NCBI GenBank assembly: GCA_002897775.1
Contig: BDTR01000039.1
Coordinates: 25,090-89,089 of the forward strand
Direction: 5' to 3'
Length of the DNA: 64,000 nt
DNA from: a bacterium BMS3Bbin08
GTDB taxonomy: Bacteria; Nitrospirota; Thermodesulfovibrionia; UBA6902; BMS3Bbin08
Shown here: positions 44,979-52,985 of the stretch, in pieces
Position numbering within the stretch: the first letter of the stretch is position 1
Layout of the letters: every line of letters begins with the position of its first letter
Notes under the pieces: generated by a model
Seen by the model: only the letters and a program-made list of their open reading frames with translations
The model's database searches: none
Told to the model about the DNA's origin: nothing
Translations under genes and position numbers: made by a program

Positions 44979-45710
44979 ATGCCGTTAAAAGAGGAATTTG
45001 AAAGAGCTGGCAGCAAACTTTTCAGGTGGCGGAGCTATCTCCCGCTTTTAATTCTGCCATTGATCATTATTTCCCTTTGGTCTCGTGAAATAGAGTCGCC
45101 TCTTGATGATATTTGGGACGGACTGTGCCTCCTTATCAGTCTTGCAGGTATCACATTAAGGATCCTCACTGTTGGATGTGCTCCAGGGGGAACATCCGGA
45201 AGGAATACGAGGAAACAAAAGGCGGCAGAGCTAAACATCAGCGGCATGTATTCCATCGTCAGACATCCTGTCTATTTCGGGAATTTTCTGATATGGCTGG
45301 GGATGTCAATGTTTTCAAAATCTGCATGGTGCATATTGGTGTCATTACTGGTATTCTGGCTCTACTATGAGAGAATCATGTTTGCCGAGGAGGAATTTTT
45401 GAGGAAAAAATTTGGAGATAAATATCTGAAATGGGCAGAAAAGACGCCTGCGTTTATCCCCAGGTTTAGACACTGGCAGCCGCCAAGCCTCAAATTTTCC
45501 ATAAAGAGCGCCCTGTCAAGGGAGCATACAACATTTTTTATTATTTCTTTCTATTTCGTATTTATGGATAGTTTTGAGGACATTGCTCAGGACAGTGTGT
45601 TTGGAATAGACGCCTTCTGGGCGGTGCTTTTAATCATGGCCACTTTTGTTTATATATCTACGAGATTCCTTAGAAAAAAGACAAATCTCTTAAAAGAGGA
45701 TAACCGGTAG
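44979..45710 (+). CDS. ICMT/PEMT-like membrane methyltransferase
   Basis: The 243-residue protein has at least five membrane helices and the isoprenylcysteine/phospholipid methyltransferase signature: ISGMYSIVRHPVYFGNFLIW and, after the next helices, YERIMFAEEEFLRKKFGDKY. Bacterial members methylate lipids; Leptospira LmtA, which methylates the lipid A phosphate, is of this type. The substrate here is unknown. A TATAAT at 44968-44973 lies only five bases before the ATG, so the message may be almost leaderless. Confidence 0.85.
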   Translation: MPLKEEFERAGSKLFRWRSYLPLLILPLIIISLWSREIESPLDDIWDGLCLLISLAGITLRILTVGCAPGGTSGRNTRKQKAAELNISGMYSIVRHPVYFGNFLIWLGMSMFSKSAWCILVSLLVFWLYYERIMFAEEEFLRKKFGDKYLKWAEKTPAFIPRFRHWQPPSLKFSIKSALSREHTTFFIISFYFVFMDSFEDIAQDSVFGIDAFWAVLLIMATFVYISTRFLRKKTNLLKEDNR

Positions 45711-45738
45711 CCGTTTCAGCCCGGGTTTTAAAAAATAC

Positions 45739-47133
45739 TTACTTTAGATAGACTGAAACTGTTGTTCCCTCTCCAACCTTACTTTTTATCTCTATTCTGC
45801 CTCCGTGCAGTTTTGCTATTCCCTCGCAGATGCTCAGACCCAGCCCTACGCTTCCAGGCTCTCTTGAGCGTGATATATCAACACGATAAAAGCGGTCAAA
45901 AACCCTGTCTAAATCCTTCCCGGGTATGCCGATACCTGTGTCTTTTATTTTGGTTATTATAAAAACATTTTCTTTTTTGACGCAAATATCTATCTTTCCC
46001 AAAGGGACGTTATATTTTATAGCATTATCTATGATATTAACAAATAGTTCCAACAATGCCGCCCTGTCCCCACGGATTACAAATCTGTCGGGGATGGATA
46101 TATTCATGCTTATCCCCTTTTGATCTGCAAGTGGTGTCAGCATCCTCACCGATTCATGAATAATCTCGTTGATATCAATCTTTTCCATATTCAATCCAAT
46201 CTTGTCTGTGGTCAGACGGGCCAGAACAAGCAGTTTCTGAACCATGTCTGACATTATCTTTGCGGCATTCATGACGGCTGTAAGCGCATCTTTATACTCC
46301 CGCGGTGATCTGTCTTTTCTCAGCGTCACCTCGCTCTCACTAAGGATAACCGACAGTGGAGTCCGGAGTTCATGTGAGGCGTCTGCTGCAAACTGTTTCT
46401 GGCGGTTAAATGACCTTTCAAGGCTGTCAAAGGTGCGGTTAAAGGAGGATGCCAGTATCCTCAGTTCCTTTGGAATCTCTTCCACGGTTATTCTTTTTGA
46501 GAGATTTGATTCGGAGATACTGCCGACGGTCTTTGATATCTCCTTTATCGGAGTAAGGGCTTTTCTCGCGATCAAAAAACCACCGAATGCGGAAATTATC
46601 ATCACAGCAAAAATGGAAAAGGAAAGGACAATCCTGTAAGTCTTCATGACTTTTATCCGGTCACTTATATCCTCAGCGCACTGGATAATGAGGCTGTGGT
46701 ACCTGCCCGTTGCTTTATCATCCTTTTCTATCTCCTTCAAAATATGAAAATTAACGAGTCTTGAAGGTATCCCGTTCAAAAAAATAGTTTTATAATTTGT
46801 TTGATTTTCTCCTGACAGGAACGGAAGTTCCGAATTTCCCAGGGAAGCTGATTTCTCTATTGTGGTTCCATCAGGCCGGCGGATTTGGAAAAAGCTCCTG
46901 GCTTTCGGCGAGTACTCCCACATTGTCTCGTCAGAAAAATCGAATTCAGTTTCATTATTGTCCTCGCTTACCAGTGTTGCCAGAGCCTTTGCCCTGGACA
47001 GGAGACTTGAATCAATGGAATTGTAGACGATGTTGCCGAGGCTGAAATAAAGAAGCAATCCAACTACGGCCAGGGCCGCGAACAGGACAATCATGTAAAA
47101 TGAAATAATCCTTGCCTTTATGGAAGATAGCAT
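45739..47133 (-). CDS. Membrane sensor histidine kinase, CusS/heavy-metal-sensor type
   Basis: The 464 residues have a helix (about 10-32), a periplasmic domain (about 33-165), a second helix (about 170-190), HAMP (about 190-245), HisKA with the phospho-His in ADASHELRTPLSVI, and HATPase with N-box NIIDNAIKYN, DTGIGIPGKDL and a GLGLSICEGIAKLHG G2 box. It is the classical EnvZ-type partner for the OmpR-like regulator encoded one base upstream. Operon context (PepSY, ABC exporter) suggests sensing of an envelope stress or small toxic compound. Confidence 0.94.
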   Translation of the reverse strand: MLSSIKARIISFYMIVLFAALAVVGLLLYFSLGNIVYNSIDSSLLSRAKALATLVSEDNNETEFDFSDETMWEYSPKARSFFQIRRPDGTTIEKSASLGNSELPFLSGENQTNYKTIFLNGIPSRLVNFHILKEIEKDDKATGRYHSLIIQCAEDISDRIKVMKTYRIVLSFSIFAVMIISAFGGFLIARKALTPIKEISKTVGSISESNLSKRITVEEIPKELRILASSFNRTFDSLERSFNRQKQFAADASHELRTPLSVILSESEVTLRKDRSPREYKDALTAVMNAAKIMSDMVQKLLVLARLTTDKIGLNMEKIDINEIIHESVRMLTPLADQKGISMNISIPDRFVIRGDRAALLELFVNIIDNAIKYNVPLGKIDICVKKENVFIITKIKDTGIGIPGKDLDRVFDRFYRVDISRSREPGSVGLGLSICEGIAKLHGGRIEIKSKVGEGTTVSVYLK

Positions 47134-47134
47134 T

Positions 47135-47803
47135 TTATACCTTCAGCATGTATCCAGCACCACGAACGGTATGGATAAGCTTTACATTAAATCCCCTGTC
47201 TATCTTGTTTCTTATCCGGTTTATAAAGACATCAATGATATTACTGTCAAGGTCAAAATCCTCGTTATAAATATGCTCTGTAAGCAATGCCCTGCTCAGC
47301 GCCTTATTCCTGTTTAAGGCCATATATTCAAGGAGGGCATATTCCCTTGCCGAAAGCAAAATATCTTTCCCGCCCCTTTTAACTTCGTGAGTGGCCATAT
47401 TAATGATAAGGTCTCCTACCTCAACAGAGGATGTTTTGACCTCTGAATTCCGCCTGAGTAATGCCCTTATGCGTGCCAGGAGTTCTTCAAAGAGAAATGG
47501 TTTTGTCAGATAGTCATCAGCTCCGCTGTCCAGCCCTGACACCTTGTCCATTATCGTATCCTTTGCAGTGAGCATAAGAACCGGAGTCTTGACTCCTGCC
47601 TTGCGAATCCTTTTAAGAATGGTCGTTCCATCAATAATTGGCAGAATAATGTCCAGGACTATGAGATCAGAGGGCTCATTCTCTGCCATAAAGAGCCCGT
47701 CTTCACCATTGTATGCAACATCCACCGCATAACCTTCTTCTATAAGCCCCTTTTTGATAATATCGGCAAGGGCTTTTTCGTCTTCAACAATCAATATCCG
47801 CAT
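47135..47803 (-). CDS. OmpR/PhoB-family response regulator
   Basis: The 222-residue regulator has a receiver domain (about 1-115; ILIVEDEKALADIIKKGL, phospho-Asp in LIVLDIILPIIDG, Lys in DDYLTKPFLFEELLAR) and a winged-helix DNA-binding domain (about 125-220; LSAREYALLEYMALNRNKAL, then VHTVRGAGYML). It precedes its kinase gene by a single base and probably controls the upstream ABC exporter genes and itself. Confidence 0.95.
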   Translation of the reverse strand: MRILIVEDEKALADIIKKGLIEEGYAVDVAYNGEDGLFMAENEPSDLIVLDIILPIIDGTTILKRIRKAGVKTPVLMLTAKDTIMDKVSGLDSGADDYLTKPFLFEELLARIRALLRRNSEVKTSSVEVGDLIINMATHEVKRGGKDILLSAREYALLEYMALNRNKALSRALLTEHIYNEDFDLDSNIIDVFINRIRNKIDRGFNVKLIHTVRGAGYMLKV

Positions 47804-47806
47804 AAT

Positions 47807-48340
47807 TTATTTTACCCTGTTCCTTCTTTTAAAAGAAATAAACATAAAAACCGCCCCGATGAGAATGGGCTCGCCAATAGCCACAGGCAGTACATTGTTC
47901 GGATTAAGCCTGAGTACCCTCTTTACATTAAGATGCGACATCATGCTGCTTACAGGGGTGTTGTGATTCTTATCAACAACCGTTATATAAGCCACATAAC
48001 TGCCCGAATCGATAAGCCTCATCGGCCATTTCCCTTTGTATGTCCCGTGCGGCGGAATCGTATCCACCTTGATTGCTTTGTCGGCGCTCCAGTCCTCAAG
48101 GTCCATCGGCGCCTCTTTGCCATGGGTAACATTAGCCAGCGAAATATAAGTTATGAGGTTATTGACGGGATTATCGGAATCATTGGTTATCGTACCTTCA
48201 TATGTTATTTTATCTCCCATATTTGCCTGAACAGACGGGGGACTGATGGATACAGTGATACGGCTGGATGCAGTGGTATATGTATAATTTAAAGCCATTG
48301 CAAGAAAAATTATCGATAAAATTAATATTGTCTTTTTCAT
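47807..48340 (-). CDS. Exported beta-sandwich protein with C-terminal membrane helix
   Basis: The protein has a signal peptide (KKTILILSIIFLAMALNYTY), an Ig-like/CARDB-type beta domain (about 28-145; ITVSISPPSVQANMGDKITY, TITNDSDNPVNNLITYIS) and a C-terminal helix followed by a basic tail (MFISFKRRNRVK). ATG 48340 is preferred since GAGGTG lies just upstream; an ATG at 48352 overlaps the permease gene. It lies between the ABC permease and the response regulator, so it is presumably an envelope part of that system. Not a named family. Confidence 0.75.
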   Translation of the reverse strand: MKKTILILSIIFLAMALNYTYTTASSRITVSISPPSVQANMGDKITYEGTITNDSDNPVNNLITYISLANVTHGKEAPMDLEDWSADKAIKVDTIPPHGTYKGKWPMRLIDSGSYVAYITVVDKNHNTPVSSMMSHLNVKRVLRLNPNNVLPVAIGEPILIGAVFMFISFKRRNRVK

Positions 48341-48348
48341 TTCACACC

Positions 48349-49098
48349 TCACATTTCAAGTTTGACAGCGCTTCTTTTCAGAAACCATATACATAAAAGT
48401 GTATAGACGCAGATAATCGCAACCCGCCCGATTTGATAGCTGAAGCCCTGACTGTCAATAACAACGCTGTCAAAGGTATTGACGGCATCGGCAAATGGGT
48501 TTACCAGGTCGAGAATTCTGCCGAACCATGTTCTGCGCAGTGCCGCTGATATAAAGACAGGGGAGCCTGCCAGCAAAAATACAAAGAATGAGATGATAAG
48601 GGAATTTTTCATTGATTTTATCCTTGCTGAGAGCCCCATGGAAAAGGCGGAGAATATAATGGACAGGAGTGTTCCGAGAATACCGAGATAGAGAATTCCC
48701 ATTAACAGGTTTTGCCCGCCTTTCCCGACAATAAACAGGTAAGGCAGGGAGACAGCAAAGATAATTCCCCAGTTCGTTAGAACAGCGCCGAGTTTTCCTG
48801 CGGCAATCTCCATTCTGTTTACAGGACTCAGGAACAGCGCCTCAAGGGTTCCCCTTTCTATTTCACCGGCAAAAGCGTCTGACCCGAATACAAGTCCCAT
48901 TAATACCCCCAGGGCGGTTATGAAATTCATAATCATATAAAGCATCGTCCCCTGGTCAAGGAGACTCAGCTCCCTGTTGGTCAGAAACAGGTAACTCAGG
49001 ACGCTCAGGATGATAGATGTGAGGATATACCACAAAAAGCCTTTCGGGGTCAGGATGCTTTCTCTTATCTCCTTTTGCATTATATATAATGTCTTCAT
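48349..49098 (-). CDS. ABC-2 type transporter permease
   Basis: The 249-residue permease has six predicted membrane helices and the ABC-2 pattern ERGTLEALFLSPVNRMEIAAGK in its first cytoplasmic loop (read here in part: IERGTLEALFLSPVNR). It overlaps the ATPase gene upstream by four bases, so the two form an exporter. Such NosY/YhaP-like exporters handle peptides, lipids or drugs; the cargo is unknown. Confidence 0.9.
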   Translation of the reverse strand: MKTLYIMQKEIRESILTPKGFLWYILTSIILSVLSYLFLTNRELSLLDQGTMLYMIMNFITALGVLMGLVFGSDAFAGEIERGTLEALFLSPVNRMEIAAGKLGAVLTNWGIIFAVSLPYLFIVGKGGQNLLMGILYLGILGTLLSIIFSAFSMGLSARIKSMKNSLIISFFVFLLAGSPVFISAALRRTWFGRILDLVNPFADAVNTFDSVVIDSQGFSYQIGRVAIICVYTLLCIWFLKRSAVKLEM

Positions 49099-49805
49099 AG
49101 CGCACCCTCTTTTGTTGACATAAAGAAGATATCCTCTACTGTCCCTTTCAGCCTCTCTACCTCTCCCGCCCTGACTATCTTCCCGTAATTGAGGATGGCT
49201 ATTTTGTTACAGAGCCTCTTCACATCATCCAGCAGATGGGTGGACAGGAAGATAGTTGTACCGTGTTTCCGGTTGAGGTCTGTCAGCAGGTCGTGAATGT
49301 CCCTCCTGCCTCCAGGGTCAAGGCCATTTGCAGGCTCATCAAGAAACAGGAGTTTAGGCCTGTTGATAAGCGCCCTTGCAATACCGAGTCTTTGCTTCAT
49401 GCCGCGGGAAAGACTGTGAATGACATGATTCTCTCTTCCGTTAAGCCCTACACCCTCCAACAACATAAGTATTTCCTGTCTTGATGTCCTTACGACATAA
49501 AGTTTGGAGAAAAACCAGAGGTATTCACAGGCTGTCATCCATTCGTAATAGCCGTTGGATTCAGGGAGAGCGTTTATAAGCTTCTTTACCTCCATAGTTT
49601 CCCTGAAAACATCATGTCCGCCAATCATTGCCTGTCCGGAGTCCGCCCTGATGATGCCTGTCAGGATACGGATAGTAGTTGTTTTCCCTGCGCCGTTGGG
49701 ACCGAGGAAGCCGAAGATATCACCTTCCTCTACATTGAAGTTCAGACCATCCAGTGCTGTATGACCATCATATTTCTTGACCAGATCTTTCACCTCTATG
49801 ATCAT
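49095..49805 (-). CDS. ABC transporter ATP-binding protein
   Basis: The 236-residue ATPase shows Walker A GPNGAGKTTTIRILTG, signature LSRGMKQRLGIARALI, Walker B LLFLDEPANGLDP and switch His in STHLLDD. ATG 49805 is chosen because AAGGAGG lies seven bases before it (minus strand) and protein homology starts there; a longer frame reaching 49916 would add 37 unlike residues through a hairpin. Pairs with the permease directly downstream. Confidence 0.93.
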   Translation of the reverse strand: MIIEVKDLVKKYDGHTALDGLNFNVEEGDIFGFLGPNGAGKTTTIRILTGIIRADSGQAMIGGHDVFRETMEVKKLINALPESNGYYEWMTACEYLWFFSKLYVVRTSRQEILMLLEGVGLNGRENHVIHSLSRGMKQRLGIARALINRPKLLFLDEPANGLDPGGRRDIHDLLTDLNRKHGTTIFLSTHLLDDVKRLCNKIAILNYGKIVRAGEVERLKGTVEDIFFMSTKEGAL

Positions 49806-49824
49806 TGTTAACCTCCTTTTTATT

Positions 49825-49848
49825 GGGGGCGGAACATCTTCCGCCCCC
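49825..49848 (-). terminator. Strong intercistronic hairpin before the ABC ATPase gene
   Basis: A perfect 10-base stem, GGGGGCGGAA with TTCCGCCCCC, around a four-base loop lies between the PepSY gene and the ribosome site of the ABC ATPase. No U-tract follows, so it may be a partial terminator, an mRNA end-stabiliser or a translation control element. Confidence 0.55.
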
Positions 49849-49857
49849 TCTTGTTCA

Positions 49858-50256
49858 TTACCTTTCACCTCCATCTTCATTGTCATTGTCGGAATCTTCT
49901 CTTTCCCGATCTCCATTGTCTCGACGGTCTTTTTCTATCTTCAGTATCTTTCCATTTCCCGCGTCAACCTTGACATCAACTATCTGGCGGTCAGGCCTTA
50001 CGATCTCGACTCCGTAGACAAGGTAACCGTTTTCATTTTCCAGTTCAGCCCTTAACACCTTGCCCTGGACCTGCGCCAGCGCTGCATTGATGGCGGAATC
50101 CATCGATATCCCTGCCATACCGGCAAGCCCTGCCTCATCAATACTTTTTATCTGGATGCTTCCCGGTTTATCTGTGTGACGGGCTTCTGCGGCGGCTCCA
50201 CCGATGGTAAGAAGAACTGTCAGGACCCCCACCATGAACGCTCCTGAATTTTTCAT
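49858..50256 (-). CDS. Exported PepSY-domain protein with acidic tail
   Basis: The 132-residue protein has a signal peptide (about 1-23), a PepSY domain (ISMDSAINAALAQVQGKVLR; YLVYGVEIVRPDRQIVDVKV) and an Asp/Glu/Arg-rich tail (about 110-132). PepSY proteins inhibit proteases or sense envelope compounds and often accompany two-component systems. ATG 50256 is chosen since AAAGGAGGTGA lies just before it. It is the first gene of the leftward ABC / regulator operon. Confidence 0.85.
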   Translation of the reverse strand: MKNSGAFMVGVLTVLLTIGGAAAEARHTDKPGSIQIKSIDEAGLAGMAGISMDSAINAALAQVQGKVLRAELENENGYLVYGVEIVRPDRQIVDVKVDAGNGKILKIEKDRRDNGDREREDSDNDNEDGGER

Positions 50257-50491
50257 ATCTATCACCTCCTTTCAGTTTAAAATTGCAAGCTTGATTTCAG
50301 CTTACGATTCCATTATAAGAAACGAAAGATTACAGGAAGATGAACAGGCAGAATTTATTGAAATTTTAGGATATTAAGCCGGCAATTAAATATGGAGATC
50401 AGATTTTGAAACACCGGATGAATGATGTTTTCGTGAAAAGACTTAATATCGCTTTTGCTGTCATTCCCGTGGAATCGGGAATCCAGTCTTT
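50257..50491. other. Intergenic region before the PepSY operon
   Basis: The 235 bases must contain the leftward promoter of the PepSY gene. A half-unit of a dispersed repeat (CATTCCCGTGGAATCGGGAA) lies near 50462-50481. Nothing else is recognised. Confidence 0.4.
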
Positions 50492-51058
50492 TCAGGCTGT
50501 AAGCTTTTTATAACTGCTTATTATCCATCTATTTATATATTCGACTAATGACCTGCCTTTGTAAACCATAATGCAGGATAATGTACTTAAAAATAATGAT
50601 CCAGCCATATCAAATGGGAAGTGTATCCCACAGTACACCCTGCCCAATGAAGTCAAAATAGCCACGATTAGAAAGACAACTCCCGCAGATACCCATCTGC
50701 TAAATATGAGCAGATAAAGAGATGCACTGAAAAGGAGTGTTGCATGATCGCTAGGGAACGAGGTCTCGGGAGCGTGGGGTATAAGTGTTGTCCCGATACC
50801 CCTCATAAAGGGTCGTGGATGAAAATAGACAAGGGTTATACCAAGGTTTAAAAGGAGTCCGAGAACAGACGCCTCCGCGGCAATAAGGAGTTCATTCTTT
50901 CTCCTTTCACTGGTGAAAAACCACAGAAAGACAAAAAGCGCTGACAGTATATATGGCCCGCCCTCTGCAAAGAATATGGCAATATAATCCAGAGAAAGAT
51001 TTTTGCCTGCACCGGCATTAATCCAAAGAAAAAGCCTTATGTTTACATCCTCAAGCAT
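50492..51058 (-). CDS. PAP2-family phosphatase, BcrC-like undecaprenyl-diphosphatase
   Basis: The 188-residue membrane protein has five or six helices and the three PAP2 phosphatase motifs: a variant of KxxxxxxRP ending HPRPF, PSDHA (in SFPSDHATLLF) and the Arg/His motif GRVYCGIHFPFD. BcrC-type enzymes recycle undecaprenyl diphosphate for cell-wall and O-antigen synthesis; lipid A or phosphatidylglycerophosphate phosphatases share the fold, so the substrate is inferred. Starts at ATG 51058. Confidence 0.88.
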   Translation of the reverse strand: MLEDVNIRLFLWINAGAGKNLSLDYIAIFFAEGGPYILSALFVFLWFFTSERRKNELLIAAEASVLGLLLNLGITLVYFHPRPFMRGIGTTLIPHAPETSFPSDHATLLFSASLYLLIFSRWVSAGVVFLIVAILTSLGRVYCGIHFPFDMAGSLFLSTLSCIMVYKGRSLVEYINRWIISSYKKLTA

Positions 51059-51357
51059 CGTTATAAAAACTTGGTGTAATCCATCAAACCATATGATTAT
51101 ACGCCATTACAGGACGCTTGTCTGAAAAAACTGTAAGCATGCCTTCGTGATTTCCTCTATGAGTAACTGCTTCGGGGCAGGCGCACTACGTTTAATAACT
51201 GCGACCATAAGTCTTCTTCCCGCAAATGTCTCCCCGAACCCGCAGTCTTATAAGATTTTTTAAATATTTGTATTTTCTGTTAAAATATAAAAACATGTTT
51301 TTGTTCCCTGTTGCTTGATTGTTCCTGATATCATTCAAGAGGAGAAGAGTCATAACA
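51059..51357. other. Divergent intergenic region
   Basis: The 299 bases separate the leftward phosphatase gene from the rightward receiver gene. An AT-rich stretch (51250-51300, with TTGTAT and TTAAAATATA) could hold the rightward promoter. No open frame or clear repeat is seen. Confidence 0.4.
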
Positions 51358-51786
51358 ATGGGAAAAGGAAATATCCTGCTTGTTGACGATGAGGAAATTG
51401 TTTTAGTCGGCTGGAGGGAAGAACTCAAGTCCGCCGGTTATACTGTAAGAACGGCGTCGAACCCGCAGAAAGCCATTGACATGGTAAGAGAAGAAAAGCC
51501 TGATATTGTTTTTACCGACCTGGCAATGCCGAAGATGGACGGGGTCGAAGTTTGCAGGCAGATCAAGGCTATATATCCTGATACTGAAGTTGTTTTTGTT
51601 TCAGGGCATCCACAGGAAATAGAAGTACACCTGATGGATTTTGTTAATGCGGGCGGAAGAGACGAGTATTTAAGGAAACCACTGCTTGAGAATGAGTTGA
51701 TTGAAGTCACAGAGAAAATATGCAGAGAACTAAACAGAGCCGGAAGAGTTTCTGACCAGTCACGGAACAAACCAATAGATCAATAA
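51358..51786 (+). CDS. Single-domain response regulator
   Basis: The 142-residue protein is a receiver domain with ILLVDDEEIVLVGWREELK, phospho-Asp in IVFTDLAMPKMDG, Ser in VVFVSGHPQE and Lys in YLRKPLLENEL, with a short basic tail. ATG 51358 is chosen because GAGGAGAAG lies about ten bases before it; an upstream in-frame ATG at 51319 has none. No kinase is adjacent. Just downstream are remnants of a lipoprotein gene and another receiver gene. Confidence 0.85.
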   Translation: MGKGNILLVDDEEIVLVGWREELKSAGYTVRTASNPQKAIDMVREEKPDIVFTDLAMPKMDGVEVCRQIKAIYPDTEVVFVSGHPQEIEVHLMDFVNAGGRDEYLRKPLLENELIEVTEKICRELNRAGRVSDQSRNKPIDQ

Positions 51787-51828
51787 AGTAAAGCCCGCAA
51801 AGGATCTTATAGTGAGGCGCCGGAGGAA

Positions 51829-51951
51829 ATGAGCAATAAAATATCGTTTCTTTTGATGGTCCGTATTGCCGCATTGTTTTTTGCAGGATGTGAGAAGGAG
51901 AAGAAAAACGTCCAAAGGGACCGGAATGTCGGTATATTTGCCTGTTGCTGA
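51829..51951 (+). pseudogene. Remnant of a small lipoprotein gene
   Basis: A 40-codon frame begins with a lipoprotein-like signal (FLLMVRIAALFFAGCEKEKK, lipobox FAGC) and GGAGG directly upstream, but stops soon after. It looks like the truncated start of a longer lipoprotein gene; a real peptide lipoprotein is also possible. Confidence 0.4.
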
Positions 51952-51974
51952 TCAAAAGGAGGAAGGATGGACTT

Positions 51975-52055
51975 ATGAAAAAAGACAGGGTTCTGTTGGT
52001 TGATGATGATGAGATCGTGGAGGTTACCAGAAAAATATCGGAGGAAAGAAAATAA
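51975..52055 (+). pseudogene. Truncated response regulator gene
   Basis: The 26-codon frame MKKDRVLLVDDDEIVEVTRK... is the beta-1/alpha-1 start of a receiver domain, including the acidic Asp triad, and then stops. The rest of the domain is absent before surE. AAGGAGGAAGG lies upstream, so it was once expressed. Confidence 0.6.
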
Positions 52056-52129
52056 CACCCGCCATTTTTATCCGCGTTAAATATTTTATTAAGCCCTGGA
52101 GACGGGTGGTTCTGCTAAAATAAATAATT

Positions 52130-52885
52130 ATGCCCCTTATCCTTGTTACAAACGATGACGGCGGCGGTTCGCGCGGCATCAGGTTGCTGACAAAGGCGCA
52201 GTGTCCGGTAGGGGATGTTTATGTTGTGGCGCCCCAGAGGGAGCAGAGCGCGGTCGGGCACGCGCTTACGCTTCACAGACCGTTGAAATTCGAAAAAAGT
52301 AACCACAGGACATATCTTATAAACGGCACGCCCACTGACTGTATCATCCTGGGCGTTAACAGGCTCTTGCCTCAAAAACCGGACCTCATTGTTTCGGGAA
52401 TCAATAACGGGGGCAATATGGGGGATGATATTACATATTCAGGCACAGTGGCCGCCGCTATAGAAGGTACACTGCTGGGCATACCATCCATCGCGATATC
52501 TTTTGCAGGCGACCTTCAGGGCCGCAGGATATCTCTAAGACTGCAGGAAGCGGTCCGGTTCGCGCGGAGACTTTCAAAAAGGGTGCTTAAAAAGGGCCTG
52601 CCGCCGGATACGCTTTTAAACGTGAATATCCCGGACGCACCGAAGATCAGAGGGGTCAGGATCACAAGACAGGGCAAAAGGGTTTATGACAATTCTATTC
52701 AGGAGATACTTGACCCCAGGGGAAGAAAGCATTACTGGATCGGCGGCGGAGCGCCCATGTGGGAGTCCGGCGAGGACACGGATTTTGAGGCGGTTCAAAA
52801 GGGGTATATTTCTGTTACGCCCATTCATCTTGACCTGACAAATTATAAGGCGATGAAGCAGATAAAAGAAATGTGGAGGATGTAA
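52130..52885 (+). CDS. surE: 5'/3'-nucleotidase SurE
   Basis: SurE is a metal-dependent phosphatase acting on nucleoside monophosphates and short polyphosphate. The 251 residues show ILVTNDDGG (metal Asp pair), PQREQSAVGHALTLH, NGTPTDCIILGVN and SGINNGGNMGDDITYSGTVAAA, all family signatures. The N-terminal loop reads NDDGGGSRGI rather than the usual NDDGxxAPGI, a mild variation. It sits two genes before pcm, its usual partner. Confidence 0.95.
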   Translation: MPLILVTNDDGGGSRGIRLLTKAQCPVGDVYVVAPQREQSAVGHALTLHRPLKFEKSNHRTYLINGTPTDCIILGVNRLLPQKPDLIVSGINNGGNMGDDITYSGTVAAAIEGTLLGIPSIAISFAGDLQGRRISLRLQEAVRFARRLSKRVLKKGLPPDTLLNVNIPDAPKIRGVRITRQGKRVYDNSIQEILDPRGRKHYWIGGGAPMWESGEDTDFEAVQKGYISVTPIHLDLTNYKAMKQIKEMWRM

Positions 52886-52985
52886 CTTGGAAAGGAAGCA
52901 AAGAGTAGCAAGTCGCAAGTAGAGAGAAAAAGGACTTAAAGACAGACGTACTCGCTACTCGCTACCCGCTGCTTTCTACTTTTTT
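52886..52985. repeat. Palindromic repeat filling the gap between surE and the FAD gene
   Basis: The left arm GAGTAGCAAGTCGCAAGTAG and the right arm CTACTCGCTACCCGCTGCTT are imperfect inverted copies. It spans the whole intergenic space, like the purine-rich palindromes at 23586 and 30014. Confidence 0.6.
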
